From Malaya genurostris (Eukaryota; Arthropoda; Insecta; Diptera; Culicidae): a DNA stretch of 64,000 nucleotides. Made by a program: the position numbers and the translations under genes. How positions within the stretch are numbered: the stretch's first letter is position 1; each line of letters opens with the position of its first letter. The stretch is taken from positions 143,512,691 through 143,576,690 of the forward strand of contig NC_080571.1 of assembly GCF_030247185.1 (NCBI RefSeq), given 5' to 3'. Positions 23,539 through 35,584 of the stretch are shown here, piece by piece. Below the pieces are notes generated by a model, which saw only the letters and a program-made list of their open reading frames with translations, was not told where the DNA came from and made no database searches.

Positions 23539-24484
23539 TTTCTATAGAAAAGTAAAAGAATTGATGGAAAACTGACTTTTGAACCGAGCCTCGGTGACCC
23601 ATACTGCTATGTACCAGTCGACTCAGTTCGACGAGATCGGAAAATGTCTGTGTATGTATGTATGTGTGTGTGCATTTTTCGAACATATTTTTACCGCTCA
23701 AGTTTCAAGTCTAGGCTCGTTTGAAAGCTATTTTAAGGCCATTGATAAATATCGAAGAACAAATGGCTGTGACTTTTGGTTCCGGAGATATAATGGTATA
23801 AGTGACGTTACTGACAAAACGCATTGTTTACTAACCGCGCAAATTTATCGGAGATGGCTGAACCGATTTTAACAAGCTTAGACCCGTTTGAAAGTTATTA
23901 TTAGGCCATTGCTCGAAAATCGATTTGCTATAAGTGTATAAGTGACATAAACGACATAACGCGTGTGTGTGTATGTGCATGTGCCCGTGTGTGTATGTGT
24001 GTATGTATGTAACAAATATATGCACTCACTTTTCTCAGAGAAGGCTGAACCGAAAGGTTGGTTGGTCGCATAGCCTACTATATAATTTTATCCTGATCGG
24101 ACTTCCGTGCCGGAGAGATAGGATGATATGCACCAAAACAATGGAAAAAATATGTACTCATTGAAATTAAATTTATGTGAAAAAGTATGCAATTTTCTCA
24201 GTCGGTAGTGCAATAAAACCGTTCCAATTTCGGTTTAGGAAGAAATGAAAATGGTGATTGAAAACTGCAAAAACGATCTCACTCGTTTTCTATCAAGATG
24301 GCTAAATCGATTCACAAACTTATAGGTTCAAAGGAAAAGTCTTACAGGAGATATAGAGTTTGTCAGATTAGGTCCGAACAAAATTTATATTCAATGAACA
24401 GTTGTTTTAACGAATTCCTCAGCAATATTTATGATGTTATATCAGAAAGACATTATTACACCACTAGGTGGATTCAAACAGGCA
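23539..24484 (-). mobile_element. Family S element, copy without a satellite array
   Basis: It starts TGCCTTTTTCTATAGAAAAG and ends CATTATTACACCACTAGGTG, GATTCAAACAGG. The body has GT-rich microsatellites (23650-23675, 23963-24008) and diverged repeat units. It is followed immediately by T3. Confidence 0.6.
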
Positions 24485-24487
24485 TTT

Positions 24488-24863
24488 TGTCGTGAATACG
24501 ACTTACTTTACTATGGGAGCAATAAGTTTTTGATCGTGAATATCTCTTGTTGTATCTAACGAATCAACATAATAGTTGCTACATGCCATCGGAAATATGA
24601 TCACAATTTTTTGATAATATTTTCAGTTGTTCCGAACAGTGCTTAATATCGTAGTGAGTTCAACAATTTGGTCCTTCTGAAAGACAAGATTAAATCCCGT
24701 ACATCATCCTGATATTTTCTTCCAATGAATTGCAAATCCAAAATGAAATAATCGACATTAAAATTCTATATGCTGCTATTTTTACAGCCGTTAGGATCGC
24801 CCATTAGTGAAAATGCTACAAACGAAATCACGTAAAACGCAACCTCTTAACAAAAACTGGATC
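24488..24863 (-). mobile_element. Family T element copy T3, first part
   Basis: Begins TGTCGTGAATACGACTTACT and is collinear with T2 (ATGCCATCGGAAATATGATC, AACAATTTGGTCCTTCTG). It stops at AAAAACTGGATC (24852-24863), where a Jockey-clade LINE is inserted. The continuation is at 35127-35424. Confidence 0.85.
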
Positions 24864-24869
24864 TAAGCC

Positions 24870-25098
24870 GGTACATCGGGATGTCACGCAGTGTACGAAC
24901 TGTTTGAACTACGGCCATGGAGCGAGGAATTGCCACATGAAAAGTCGGTGAGGGAAATGTGCCGAATCACACAATGCTAACGATTGCCTACTAGATGACA
25001 TCGCTGTAAAATGTGTGAACTGTGATGGCGACCATCCATCTACTAGCAAATCGTGTCCCATACGTGCTGAGTTCACAAAAATTCGACAACAGGCGTCC
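24870..25098 (+). pseudogene. Jockey ORF1 (gag-like) zinc-knuckle part
   Basis: Translation gives CTNCLNYGHGARNC, a second knuckle beginning GKCAESH, and CVNCDGDHPSTSKSC, three CCHC-type nucleic-acid-binding knuckles typical of LINE ORF1. A TGA stop sits between the first and second. The frame continues exactly across the later insertion: ...FTKIRQQAS joins the codons at 31166-31505. The protein would package LINE RNA. Confidence 0.85.
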
Positions 25099-25135
25099 TC
25101 ATTGCCGTTTCAACCTTCCGAGCGAACGGACGTGA
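25099..25135 (+). promoter_or_regulatory. Internal LINE promoter (Inr plus DPE-like)
   Basis: The element begins TCATTG, which fits an insect initiator. GGACGTG lies about 30 bp downstream (25129-25135). This is the spacing of the initiator and downstream promoter element known in Drosophila I, jockey and Doc elements. Confidence 0.5.
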
Positions 25136-25565
25136 TTTGGATTTACTGCGAAAGCATTGAAAACCAGTTGTGTGTGTGTTAAAGTGGTCGGACGATATTG
25201 TGTGATAGACAATAGTGCTTTTTCCTCTGAGAGGTTTTTTTTTCGCATTATATAATAGAACAGTGCCTTATTGCGAGCGGTCGATCGAAACGGTACCGTT
25301 AGCCGATTATTGTTTCGCCGATCAAGGCCAAGTGTGAGGATTATAAACAAGCGGCCATTGTGTGAGGATTATAAATAAGTGTGCCTTTTCCTCTCGGAGG
25401 TTTTTTGCACATCATCAAAGCGGCGATACGCCGATCGACGAAGTCCAGCTTGGTGTCCCCCGTTGGATCTTAGTTAAGTACCTTTACTTCGTTTATTTTT
25501 ATTTCTTTATTTGACCATTATATTTCCCCCCGAATCATTTGTTTTTGCGCGGAAGTAGTTCCGCT

Positions 25566-26826
25566 ATGTCTAATTTAAAACCTGCCCCCCCCCCCGAACC
25601 CGATGTTCAAATGGAGACTTCCCTGGTCAGTAAAAAGTCCCGCATAAAGAGCTATCCTGATGGGCTCGCACTACCGGCCGGGCCTTACGCGGTCTATTTC
25701 CGGACCAAATCAAAGGAAAAAAAACTGAATATTTTAAAAATATCGCGGGACCTGTATTCGCGATATAATACCATAAAAAGTATAGATAGAATACGGCCAG
25801 ACAAGCTCAGGGTCCTGTTTACCAGCTCAAAACAGGCTAATGAGCTTGTTCAAAATGATCCTTTTACGCTGGAGTACCGCGTCTACGTGCCAGCTCGTGA
25901 AGTCGAAATCGACGGTGTGGTCACCGATTCGAGTTTGACTTGCGAGGATATTCTTAAGTACGGGGCGGGTTGTTTTAAAGACCCCTCACTTAAGAGTGAC
26001 CTTCGCCGGCTCGGCATTGCCCAACTACATCCTCTTGGACCGGGTTCGTTTGCCTATTCGTTTATTTGTACCCCGGATAATGAATTGTACCAATTGCAAA
26101 CAACTGGGGCATACAGCTACCCATTGCAGCAATAAGCCACGTTGTGCTAACTGTGGGGAAGCTCATGCGGACGGCTCTTGCGGTAAGGATGCTGGAAAGT
26201 GTCTCTACTGTAAGGAGGGTCCGCATGACCTCTCTGATTGTCCCGCTTACAAACTGCGAGGAGATCGGATGAAGCGTTCCCTGAAGGAACACTCCAAGCG
26301 TTCCTTTGCCGAGATGGTTAAGAGTGCCACCCCTCCTAAACAGGCAACGAATCCATATGCCTGCTTGTCAACTGACGAGAGCGATTCTGACGACCCTTTG
26401 GAAGGTCCATCTTCAGCGGTCCCTCATAGCTGTAGGAAAAGAATGAATAAATCTTCTCATAAGCTACCTAGTAAGGGTTCGAAGGTGTCTTCCGAAGGGC
26501 TTCGAAAAGTTACAGCTAACGGGAATCGGGAAAAATCACCGAAGCAAAAAGCTCCTGGTCTCGGAAAACTCAATTCCGAGATGGAATTCCCACCGCTTCC
26601 AGGGACTAAAAAATCCCCAAGCGTCCCTGAAAATCCACCAGAGAACCAACTAGGTGCTGGACTTATAAAGTTCTCTGATGTTGTGGACTGGATTTTTACA
26701 ACTTTCAATATTTCAGACCCTCTTAGAAGCATTTTAATTGCTTTCATGCCAACAGTAAAAACATATTTGAAGCAGTTGACTGCAAATTGGCCCCTTCTTT
26801 CAGCGATTGTATCTTTCGATGGCTAA
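25566..26826 (+). pseudogene. ORF1 (gag-like) of the I-type LINE, frame-broken
   Basis: The ATG at 25566 opens MSNLKPAPPPEPD; an upstream TTG at 25539 is in frame but not a likely start. The first frame runs to 26135. The conserved RVTFAGSALPNYILLDR and LPIRLFVP then continue in the next frame from about 25995, so a short deletion with a frameshift lies near 25990. Three zinc knuckles follow: CTNCKQLGHTATHC, CANCGEAHADGSC and CLYCKEGPHDLSDC (26090-26245). The Lys/Ser-rich C-terminus ends at TAA 26824-26826. It would be an RNA-binding nucleoprotein for retrotransposition. Confidence 0.88.
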
Positions 26827-29800
26827 ATCATCCACCGAGGTCACGGATCTAATCACTGTTTTACAGTGGAATTGCAGAAGTATTATCCCAAAAATAGATT
26901 CATTTAAATTTCTAGTAAACAATCTGAAATGTGACGCATTTGCATTGTGCGAAACTTGGCTAACTTCTGAAATACCCTTAAACTTTCACGATTTTAACAT
27001 TATTCGTCTGGATCGAGATAATCCCTATGGAGGAGTACTTTTGGGGATCAATAAGTGCTATTCTTTCTATCGCATTAACCTCCCCTCGATACCAGGTATT
27101 GAAGTTGTCGCATGTCATGTTACAATCAAAGGTAAGGACCTTTGCATTGCTTCCATCTACATTCCCCCAAGAGCCTCGGTTGGGCATCGGTGGCTCAGTG
27201 ATATCGTAGAGCTCCTTCCTGCACCGACGTTGGTTTTAGGAGACTTTAACTCACACGGTACGGGATGGGGCTGTCTTCACGATGATAACAGATCAACTAT
27301 GATCCATGATATCTGCGATAACTTCAATATGACAATCTTGAATACGGGAGAAATGACACGGATTCCTGCACCACCAGCAAGACCAAGTGCGCTGGATTTA
27401 TCCCTTTGCTCGACATCGCTACGGTTGGATTGCACGTGGGAGGTAATTCCTGATCCCCACGGTAGCGATCATCTACCGATCGTAATATCAATCACCAGCG
27501 GCTCAAAACCATCGAAGACAATCAATGTTTCGTATGACCTCACACGAAATATTGATTGGAATAGCTATGCGACCTCGATATCTGAGAAACTTGAAAGAAC
27601 TCAACAACTTCCTCCGGAGGAAGAGTACACGTTTTTGGCTGGCTTGATTCTCGACACCGCGACTCAAGCTCAGACGAAACGTGTACCCGGCGCGAAAACT
27701 AACATCCGTCCTCCCAACCCGTGGTGGGACAAAGAGTGCACAAATTTAAACGCGGAGAGAGCCTCCGCGTATAAAATATTCAGAAAAAATGGAACACCTG
27801 ATAATTACCGGAATTACGCGGCGTTAGACGTTAAAACTAAGAACTTGATTAGAGCCAAGAAACGCGGTTACTGGCGTCGGTTTATAGACGGCTTAACGAA
27901 AGAAACATCTATGAGTACTCTTTGGAACACAGCCCGACGAATGCGCAATCATAACACCACGAATGAAAGCGAGGAATATTCCAACCGCTGGATATTCGAT
28001 TTCGCTAAAAAAGTATGCCCAGACTCTGTTCCGGAACAGAAGATCACCCGCGCCGCGACACCAAATACAAACGAAACACCGTTTTCGATGGTAGAGCTCT
28101 CACTTGCACTCTTGTCATGTAACAATAAAGCCCCGGGATTAGACAGAATAAAATTCAACTTGTTGAAAAATCTGCCAGACCCCGCCAAAAGGCGCTTGTT
28201 GAGTTTATTCAATAAGTTCCTTGAGGACAACATTGTTCCACATGACTGGAGACAAGTGAAAGTGATCGCCATTCAAAAACCAGGAAAATCAGCCTCCGAT
28301 CACAATTCGTATCGGCCGATTGCTATGCTTTCCTGTATCCGGAAATTGTTCGAAAAAATGATTCTCTTCCGTCTAGACAATTGGGTCGAAACTAATGGCT
28401 TACTTTCAGATACACAATTTGGTTTCCGCAGGGGTAAAGGAACGAACGATTGTCTTGCGTTGCTCTCAACAGAAATTCAAATGGCATTTGCTCGTAAAGA
28501 ACAAATGGCGTCAGTTTTCCTAGACATTAAGGGGGCTTTTGACTCAGTTTCTATAAATATCTTATCTGAGAAGCTGCATCAGCATGGTCTTTCGCCAGTT
28601 TTGAACAACTTTTTACATAATCTATTGTCTGAGAACCACATGTATTTCACGCATGGTGATTTGTCGACAATACGATTCAGTTACATGGGTCTTCCTCAGG
28701 GCTCATGCTTAAGCCCCCTTCTATACAATTTTTAAGTAAACGACATCGATAAATGTATCAACACATCTTGCACGCTAAGACAACTTGCCGACGACAGCGT
28801 TGTGTCTATTATAGGACCCAAAGCTGGCGATCTGCAAGGGCCGTTACAAGATACTCTTGTCAACTTATCCACATGGGCTCTTCAAATGGGTATCGAATTC
28901 TCTACGGAGAAAACTGAGCTGGTTGTATTTTCGAGAAAGCGAGAACCAGCACAATTACAGCTTCAACTAGGGGGTGAAACCATAGCTCAGGTCTTCACAT
29001 TTAAATATCTCGGGGTCTGGTTCGACTCCAAAGGCACCTGGGGATGTCACATTGGGTATCTGAAAAGAAAATGCCAACAAAGAATCAACTTTCTTCGTAC
29101 AATAACCGGGTCGTGGTGGGGTGCCCATCCAGGAGACCTGATCAGGCTGTACCAAACAACGATATTGTCCGTGATGGAATACGGATGCTTTTGCTTCCGA
29201 TCCGCGGCGAACACTCATTTCATCATGCTGGAAAGAATTCAGTATCGTTGTTTGCGTATTGCCTTGGGTTGCATGCAATCGACTCATACGATGAGCCTCG
29301 AAGTGCTGGCGGGTGTTCTCCCATTGAAAAACCGGTTCTGGGATCTCTCATATCGTTTGCTCATTCGATGCGACATTTTGAATCCTCTGGTGATTGAAAA
29401 TTTCGAAAGGTTAGTTGAGCTTAATTCTCAAACCCGTTTTATGTCCTTGTATTTTGATTACATGGCTCAGAATATTAATCCTTCTTCGTTTGTTTCCAAC
29501 CGTGCTCATTTCTTGGATACTTCTGATTCTACTGTGTTTTTCGACACATCCATGAGAGAAGAAATTCGTGGAATTCCGGCTCACGTGCGCCCTCAAGTGG
29601 CCCCAAATATTTTTTATAATAAATTTAAAACAGTCAACTGTGAAAAGGTGTTTTACACTGACGGATCAAACATTAACAAGTCCACAGGCTTCGGCATCTT
29701 CAATCAAAACATCACCGCTTCTTACAAACTCAGTGATCCGGCTTCAGTTTACGTCGCAGAATTAGCTGCTATTCAGTACACCCTCGAGATCATTGAAACC

Positions 29801-30498
29801 TTGCCCAAAGACCATTACTTCATTGTCACGGACAGTCTAAGCTCAATAGAAGCTCTCCGGGCAATGAAGCCAGGAAAGTATCCCCCATATTTCCTGGGGA
29901 AAATACGGGAACATTTGAGTACTTTATCTGAACGGTCTTATTTAATACATTAGTCTGGGTCCCTTCGCATTGTTCCATTCCGGGCAATGAAAAGGCAGAC
30001 TCATTGGCTAAAGTGGGCGCATTAGAAGGTGATATTTATGAAAGACCAATCTGCTTCAATGAATTTTTCAGTATTTCTCGTCAGAAAACTCTCGAAAGTT
30101 GGCAAACTTCATGGACGAATGACGAACTGGGACGATGGCTACACTCCATTATCCCTAAGGTATCGAAGAAAACTTGGTTCAAGGGGATGAACGTGAGTCG
30201 TGATTTCATTCGCGTTATGTCACGACTCATGTCAAATCACTATACATTCAACGCACATCTCCGGCGTATCGGGATCGTGGAGAACGGGCTCTGCACCTGT
30301 GGCGACGGTTATCAGGACATCGAGCATGTCGTGTGGTCGTGCGTAGAGTATCGCGACGCCAGGTCGAAGCTACTGGAATCCCTCAGGGCCCGAGGTAGAC
30401 CGCCTGAGGTTCCGGTTCGGGATGTGTTGGCGAGTCGGGATAGTTCATATATGCTTCTCATATACCAGTTTCTCAAACACATTAATTTACAAGTGTAA
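26819..30498 (+). pseudogene. ORF2 of the I-type LINE: endonuclease, RT, RNase H
   Basis: The start ATG (26819) overlaps the ORF1 stop in ATGGCTAA. Domains in order: AP-type endonuclease (LQWNCRS, CETWL, LVLGDFNSHGTGWG at about 27230, GSDHLPIV at about 27465); RT (SYRPIAMLSCIRKLFEK, TQFGFRRGKGT, FLDIKGAFDSVS, GLPQGSCLSPLLYN, catalytic LADD near 28785); RNase H (FYTDGSN at about 29650, VTDSLSS, WVPSHCSIPGNEKAD at about 29955); and a C-terminal CTCGDGYQDIEHVVWSC knuckle. An in-frame TAA at 28733-28735 replaces the expected Tyr after LLYNF. A frameshift near 29940-29955 falls inside RNase H. Without these it would be about 1225 codons. Confidence 0.92.
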
Positions 30499-31164
30499 TC
30501 TGTTACATCTGGCTTAGAAAGTTCCTCCTATTTATCGACGTTGTTTCGACTGTGGCTAAGAATTATTTCTCAACTGCAGGTTCGACACTAACTTCCGCCG
30601 ATTATCCCGATTCCTCATCTGTCCACCATCTTCATCGGAACTAACAAGATCTTTTTGCTGTCACTAACCTCCGCTTCCCCCCTCCCCGTCTCTTCACCAT
30701 CTCGATGTCAACTAATTAGATCTCTGTCGTTTTTAGTCATTTCATTTCCATATCCCCTTTTTACTCCGTTTTACGCAATATTTACTTCGCTATATTTTTT
30801 TTCATTTTCTTCTGTAACAACACCATCAGCGCCCACGGAAACTTATCAACAGCATGCGGGCCACCCGCCGGGTATTCGTAACCTGGGGGTGTTTCCCGCG
30901 GACCCACACGGACCGAAGAATGCGGCCAATATGAATATTCACCAACGCCATATGGAAGACTCTCATGAAATATTCAGATCACCGGCCGATCACCACATGA
31001 AGGCTGGATCTGCCAAAGTCAACCACTGCGACCCAAATATGACATTACTTAATGATACAACCCTAGTTTTAAGTTAGTCGTAAATTTTAAATTAGTAAAA
31101 GCCCTTGGCATCTTAGAGCTTAAGCAGTGTGCCTCAAACATTATATTCTTGAATAAAAAAAAAA

Positions 31165-31505
31165 AACAGGCGTCCTGTAAACAATCAACGCGCAAGAATG
31201 TTCCACAGAAGGATGAAATTAATTTCCCACGGCTCCCACCGAAGAGGGATATTCCAAATTTGCCGCCAATTCCTCACAGCAATCCAAAAGATTCAGCAGC
31301 TGGATCACAAAAAGATTCTTCCTCCAAAATCCCTCCAGGATGGGGCAATAATAAACCACAAGCAAAAGATGACTCTGGTGACTTATTCTCTGCTGAACAA
31401 CTGATCGTCATTTTTGAAGCAATGACAACAAAACTACGAAACTGCAGAGCGCGGTTAGATCAAATCAACGCCTTAGGCAAATTCATCACCGAATATGCAA
31501 TATAA
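31165..31505 (+). pseudogene. Jockey ORF1, C-terminal part
   Basis: Continues the reading frame of 24870-25098 after the I-type LINE. A basic segment is followed by INFPRLPPKRDIPNLPP, IPPGWGNN and ends LRNCRARLDQINALGKFIT, a C-terminal pattern I recognise from mosquito Jockey ORF1. It stops at 31503-31505. Confidence 0.8.
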
Positions 31506-34500
31506 TGATTTGGTAAATTGGAATGCTTCCGACTTTCTTCAAAGGAAGAATTCCAGTTCGTGCTCGCATCTCAGCCAACTCAGTCGAAAATCGTTTGCGG
31601 TCGAAGCAAAAGAAACAAAGACAATACAGTGCAGTGAGCAATAGAGTGTACGGAATGGTCAAATACGATTTAACAAAGCCTGAAACTTGGCCAACAAGAC
31701 CAAATTCAATTTGTTAAGATTTCAAGCGTTGCAAAGTTAGACCAGCAGCAAATGAAATTGAAATCTTACTTAAAGAACGAATGCATCTAAACGCTAATAA
31801 TGTAACTGAGATTCATTTCAACAAGGCGTCTAACTGCGTGTACATTATGTTTAAACGTGAAAGCAATGCAATTGCATTCGCTTCGGTTAACAACGAGGTG
31901 CACAGCGTTGAGTGTGACAACATTAAATACAAAATTCCTGTGCACATGGTGGACAATGCCATACAAGTACGCGTGCATGACCTTCCCCGCAGAATAGCGA
32001 TCATGCGTTCAGGAAATCATGTCGCAGTACGGTGTAGTTCTTTCCATTGAAAGAGAAGTATGGCGGAATTTTTTCCCCGGCATCCGGAATGGCGTACGAG
32101 TGGTACGTATGCAACTACGTAAGGCAATTCCATCATACATCATTTGTGGTCAAGGTGGGACACATCCATGTAAAACGCTGATTACCAATGAAAATCAACT
32201 GGTTACATGTCAGTTTGGTGAACAACCTGCACACTACGGTAAACCTTGCACTGAAACTGCAAAAAGAACATCTTCAACCAAAGACAAGGTCAACCGTTCA
32301 ACAACGAAAACTAGTGAGCGTAGTACTCCTGTTTCACCATCAAATCAACCAACAACTGCAACCAATGTACAACAAGGCGCTTCTACAGCAACTAGCAACG
32401 AGCTCAAGACTGCGAACAACAAGGAAAACGAATAGAAGGCTCGACAGGACAACTACCAGAGGAGGGTGAGTTGCCATTGCCATTAAACGATCAAATCAGC
32501 ACAGGCTTCTGTCAGCCTTTAAATTGCAACTTGTAGAAGCCATCGAAATTGAGATTACAACGACGATGGGACCCATCATCATTGCAGCGTGCTGCCCCAA
32601 ACAAATCAATCTTCGAGGTGGTACGTGTGCATCATTGAAGCGAGATCTGGCTATGCTCACTCGATGACAGAACAAATTCATCACTGCTGGAGACCTGAAC
32701 GCACGACATGAGCTGTGGGGAAACAAAAGACAGAATCGAAACGGATTCGTACTTGCCGAAGATTACGAAGCAGGGCAGTACAACATCCTCGCTCCTGATC
32801 AACCAACGCGACTTTACAGATCGGGAGTTCATTCCATTTTGGATATATTCATCAGCAACATCGCTATAGACAGCTCTCCAGTTGTCTTCAACGAGCTATC
32901 TTCCAACCACTTTCCAGTAATATTGTCGTTGGGATCTCCACCAGAAACAGTGCCTAGTGCACCAGTTTCAACAAATCGCCGACCAACTTGTTAATATCAA
33001 TTTGCCACTTGATTCCCCGATGGAAATCGATGCAGCCCTACCTTCCTTCCAGCATTCAATCACAATCGCTCGTGATAGGATGGTACAGTACAACATATGC
33101 CGAGTTCCTCTCTTCAAATTGGCAGTGTCACCAAGAAACTCAGCCGACCTCGAAATATCTACCGGAGGCAGTATCAACGAACTGGCATCCTAGATAAGAA
33201 GACTTCTTATAACAACTTAACCAGGATAATACAGGAAAGGATATCTGAACTTCACAACAGGAACTTCCAGCAAAAGCTTCGAGAAATTCTTCCACATTCA
33301 AAGCCCTTCTGGTCCTTAACGAAGGTGCTTAAGAAAAAACCGAAGCCTATTCCTCCTCTGATGTCACCCCAGGACGCAGCTGAAGGAATACCTTTTAAAA
33401 CACCAATAGAGAAGACAAATGCGCTAGCCCAGCAGTTTGTGTGTTCTCACAATTTAGGACTCAACATTGTTAGTCCACATGAAAGAGCCGTTGCTGATAG
33501 CGTAGCTGAGGTTGACCAATCAAACAGCTTGGTTCCTGAGGAAACTAGGGTCACTGCGAATGAGCTGATGGCTATTGTGAAAAAATCCAAAAATATGAAC
33601 GCCCCCGGTTTCGACAACACATTCAACATTGAGCTGAAGCATTTGAGTATTCGCTCATTTGTCTTCTTAGCTAAAATTTTTAACAGGTGCTGGGAACTTG
33701 GTTATTTCCTTCAAAGTGAAAGTTAGGTAAAGTTATTCCAGTTTTGAAACCGGGGAAAGATCCTTCCTTATCCAAGAGCTATCGGCCCATCAGCTTACTC
33801 TCTGACCTATCCAAGCTGTTTGAAAAGTCAATACAAAGGCGAATTCTTGCTTTCGCAGATGAACACGATATATTACTAATAAGAACAGTTTGGGTTTAGG
33901 AAAGGAAGATCCACCATCCATCAACTCTCAAGGGTTACCAACATCATCCAGCAAAACAAATCAGTGTCCAAAGCGACTGCCATGGCAATGTTGGATATTG
34001 AAAAGGCATTCGATAATGTGTGGCACGATGGCCTGCTGTTTAAACTGCATCGATTTAATTTTCCCATGTATCCTATTGAAATTATCAAAAATTATCTTGC
34101 AGATAGAGTATTCCACTTTTCTCTGAATAATGCACTTTCAGAAAGATTTACTATTCCTGCTGGTGTACCCAAGGAAGTATCCTAGGTCCCATCCAATACA
34201 ACATTTTTACATCACACATCCCACCTCTTCCGGGTGGTGGTGTTCTGTCACAATTTGCTGATGATACTGCCATTCTTTACAAAGGTCGTGTCATTAATAC
34301 TCTGAAGAATAAATTACAGGCAGGTCTGGACGCTCTAACTGAATATTTTACAAGCTGAAAAATTTTGATCAATGCAGCAAAAACTCAGATCATCTTGTTT
34401 CTACATTCAAGATTTCGAAAACTTGTTCCATCAGACAAATGCCGAATACGATTCGGTGATGAGGCCATCCAATGGTCCGAAGAAGTTATCTATCTAGGAC

Positions 34501-34904
34501 TCACCTTTGACAGACATCTGCTATTCAGGTCACATGTTGACAAAATCGTTCAAAAATGCAGCATACTCATTAGGTCTCTGTATCCGCTGATTTGTAGAAC
34601 ATCTAAACTGTGCCTGAAGAATCAGATGGCTGTCTATAAACAAATCATCTACACCGCAATGGAATCCGCAGTCCCTGTTTGGCGGGGCTGTGCACGAACA
34701 CGCAAACTTAATCTTCAGTGCATTCAAAGTAAGATCTTAAAGATGATTCTAAATCTACTCCCCTGGACAAGGACTAGTGAAGTACATGAGATGGCCTCCC
34801 TGAATATACTAGAACAGAAATTAGTACAATACTGCACGAAATTTGAAGAGAGGTGCTCAATCTCTGAAATACAAATAATTCAAAATTTGTACGTATTAGG
34901 TTAG
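31494..34904 (+). pseudogene. Jockey ORF2: endonuclease and RT, heavily broken
   Basis: A possible start ATG lies at 31494, overlapping the end of ORF1, with LVNWNAS as the endonuclease beginning. A foreign segment (about 31600-32480) replaces part of the endonuclease. It resumes with EAIEIEITTTMGPIIIAACC, AGDLNARHELWGN (about 32690), GVHSILDIF and LSSNHFPVIL. RT follows: NAPGFDN, SYRPISLLSDLSKLFEK, MAMLDIEKAFDNVWHDG, IPAGVPK and the catalytic QFADDTAI (34254-34265). Multiple stops and frameshifts are present (for example 33724, 33890, 34185, 34358). The end is at TAG 34902-34904 without RNase H. Confidence 0.85.
31600..32480 (+). pseudogene. ORF1 fragment of a different LINE inside the Jockey endonuclease
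   Basis: Two frames (31781-32050 and 32019-32435, one-base shift near 32020) give IHFNKASNCVYIMF, VHMVDNAIQVRVHDLP, MSQYGVVLSIEREVWRNFFP and GIRNGVRVVRMQLRKAIPSY. This is the ORF1 type of other mosquito LINEs (Loner/Outcast-like from memory), with a Thr/Ser/Asn-rich C-terminus. Its position inside an endonuclease suggests insertion or template switching. Clade assignment is uncertain. Confidence 0.6.
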
Positions 34905-35126
34905 GGATAGTTATAAGTAGGTAGATATTTTATAAATAATTAAAATAAATATTATGATTAAACATTAGTATGTGTAACAAGAATAACTAAAACACCTAAT
35001 ATTAATAACGAATCGTATGAACGACAAAGATGAAAGGCCAAAGGGTCAAAACACTTGTACTGTAAAATGTTGATGTAATACACAAAAATAAGATCAATAA
35101 ATAGATATTTATGCAAACAAAAATTC

Positions 35127-35424
35127 AAAAATTGGATCAGTTTGGATTCTATCGCCACTGCGAGAAGATTGTGTGTCGTTTGAAAAGCTAGTTTCGCTGC
35201 CGACAAGAGCCATTACGTCACAGCTGCCAGTTGTTTGCATCCTTGAAAAAGCAACGAAAAGACTACAATGGTGGAGAGCATCACACGAAATCAGCCGTTC
35301 TAATGGCTCTACAAATTTTCGAAAGAGCTATTAGAATTTCTTGCTCGCAAATCGAAGGCAAAGTTTGCATCGTTACTAAAACATTCAGTTACGACTCACG
35401 CTATGCGAAAATGAAATTAGAACA
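35127..35424 (-). mobile_element. Family T element copy T3, continuation
   Basis: AATTGGATCAGTTTGGATTC, ATCGCCACTGCGAGAAG and CAGCCGTTCTAATGGCTCTA match T2 in order and orientation. It is cut by the SINE at 35425, and the terminal motif is not found beyond it. Confidence 0.8.
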
Positions 35425-35580
35425 GTTAGGGGACGGATATAGCGTGATGGGATAGTCGATGCCTTTCACGCAGCCCGCCTGGGTTCGATTCCCAACCCCG
35501 CACATAGGGTCAGAAAGTTTTTCTGGTCCGAAGAGGCGAATGACCTAAGATGTTAAAGCCTCTATAATTGAAACAAAAAA
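35425..35580 (+). mobile_element. Short tRNA-derived SINE
   Basis: A-box-like TATAGCGTGATGGGATAG is followed by a perfect B box GGTTCGATTCC (35489-35499), a tRNA-unrelated part (GGTCAGAAAG, TCTGGTCCGAAGAGGCG) and an oligo-A end. It is flanked by AAATTAGAACA (35414-35424) and AAATTTAGAACA (35581-35592), a likely duplication with one base difference. It differs from the SINE at 12784. Confidence 0.8.
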
Positions 35581-35584
35581 AAAT

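Larger units (their letters stand above)
25099..31164 (+). mobile_element. I-type LINE with RNase H, nearly full length
   Basis: A 6066-bp element flanked by the 11-bp duplication AACAGGCGTCC (25088-25098 and 31165-31175). The order is 5' UTR (25099-25565), ORF1, ORF2 overlapping it by 8 bp, 3' UTR and an A-rich tail (31154-31166). The RNase H domain after RT separates it from the Jockey clade and fits the I/LOA group. It has three evident lesions (ORF1 frame change, ORF2 stop, ORF2 frameshift) but is otherwise well kept, so it is younger than its host element. Confidence 0.88.
24864..35126 (+). mobile_element. Jockey-clade LINE, 5'-truncated, inserted in T3 and itself interrupted
   Basis: It lies between two copies of AAAAA(C/T)TGGATC (24852-24863 and 35127-35138), a 12-bp target-site duplication with one mismatch. 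It starts inside ORF1 (zinc knuckles), is interrupted by the I-type LINE (25099-31164), and continues with the end of ORF1 and with endonuclease-RT but no RNase H, as in the Jockey clade. The 3' end has AATAAA near 35096 and an A-rich end. Confidence 0.85.

Noticed and set aside
26062..26747. Minus-strand ORFs over the I-type ORF1
   Set aside because: Antisense shadows of the zinc-knuckle region.
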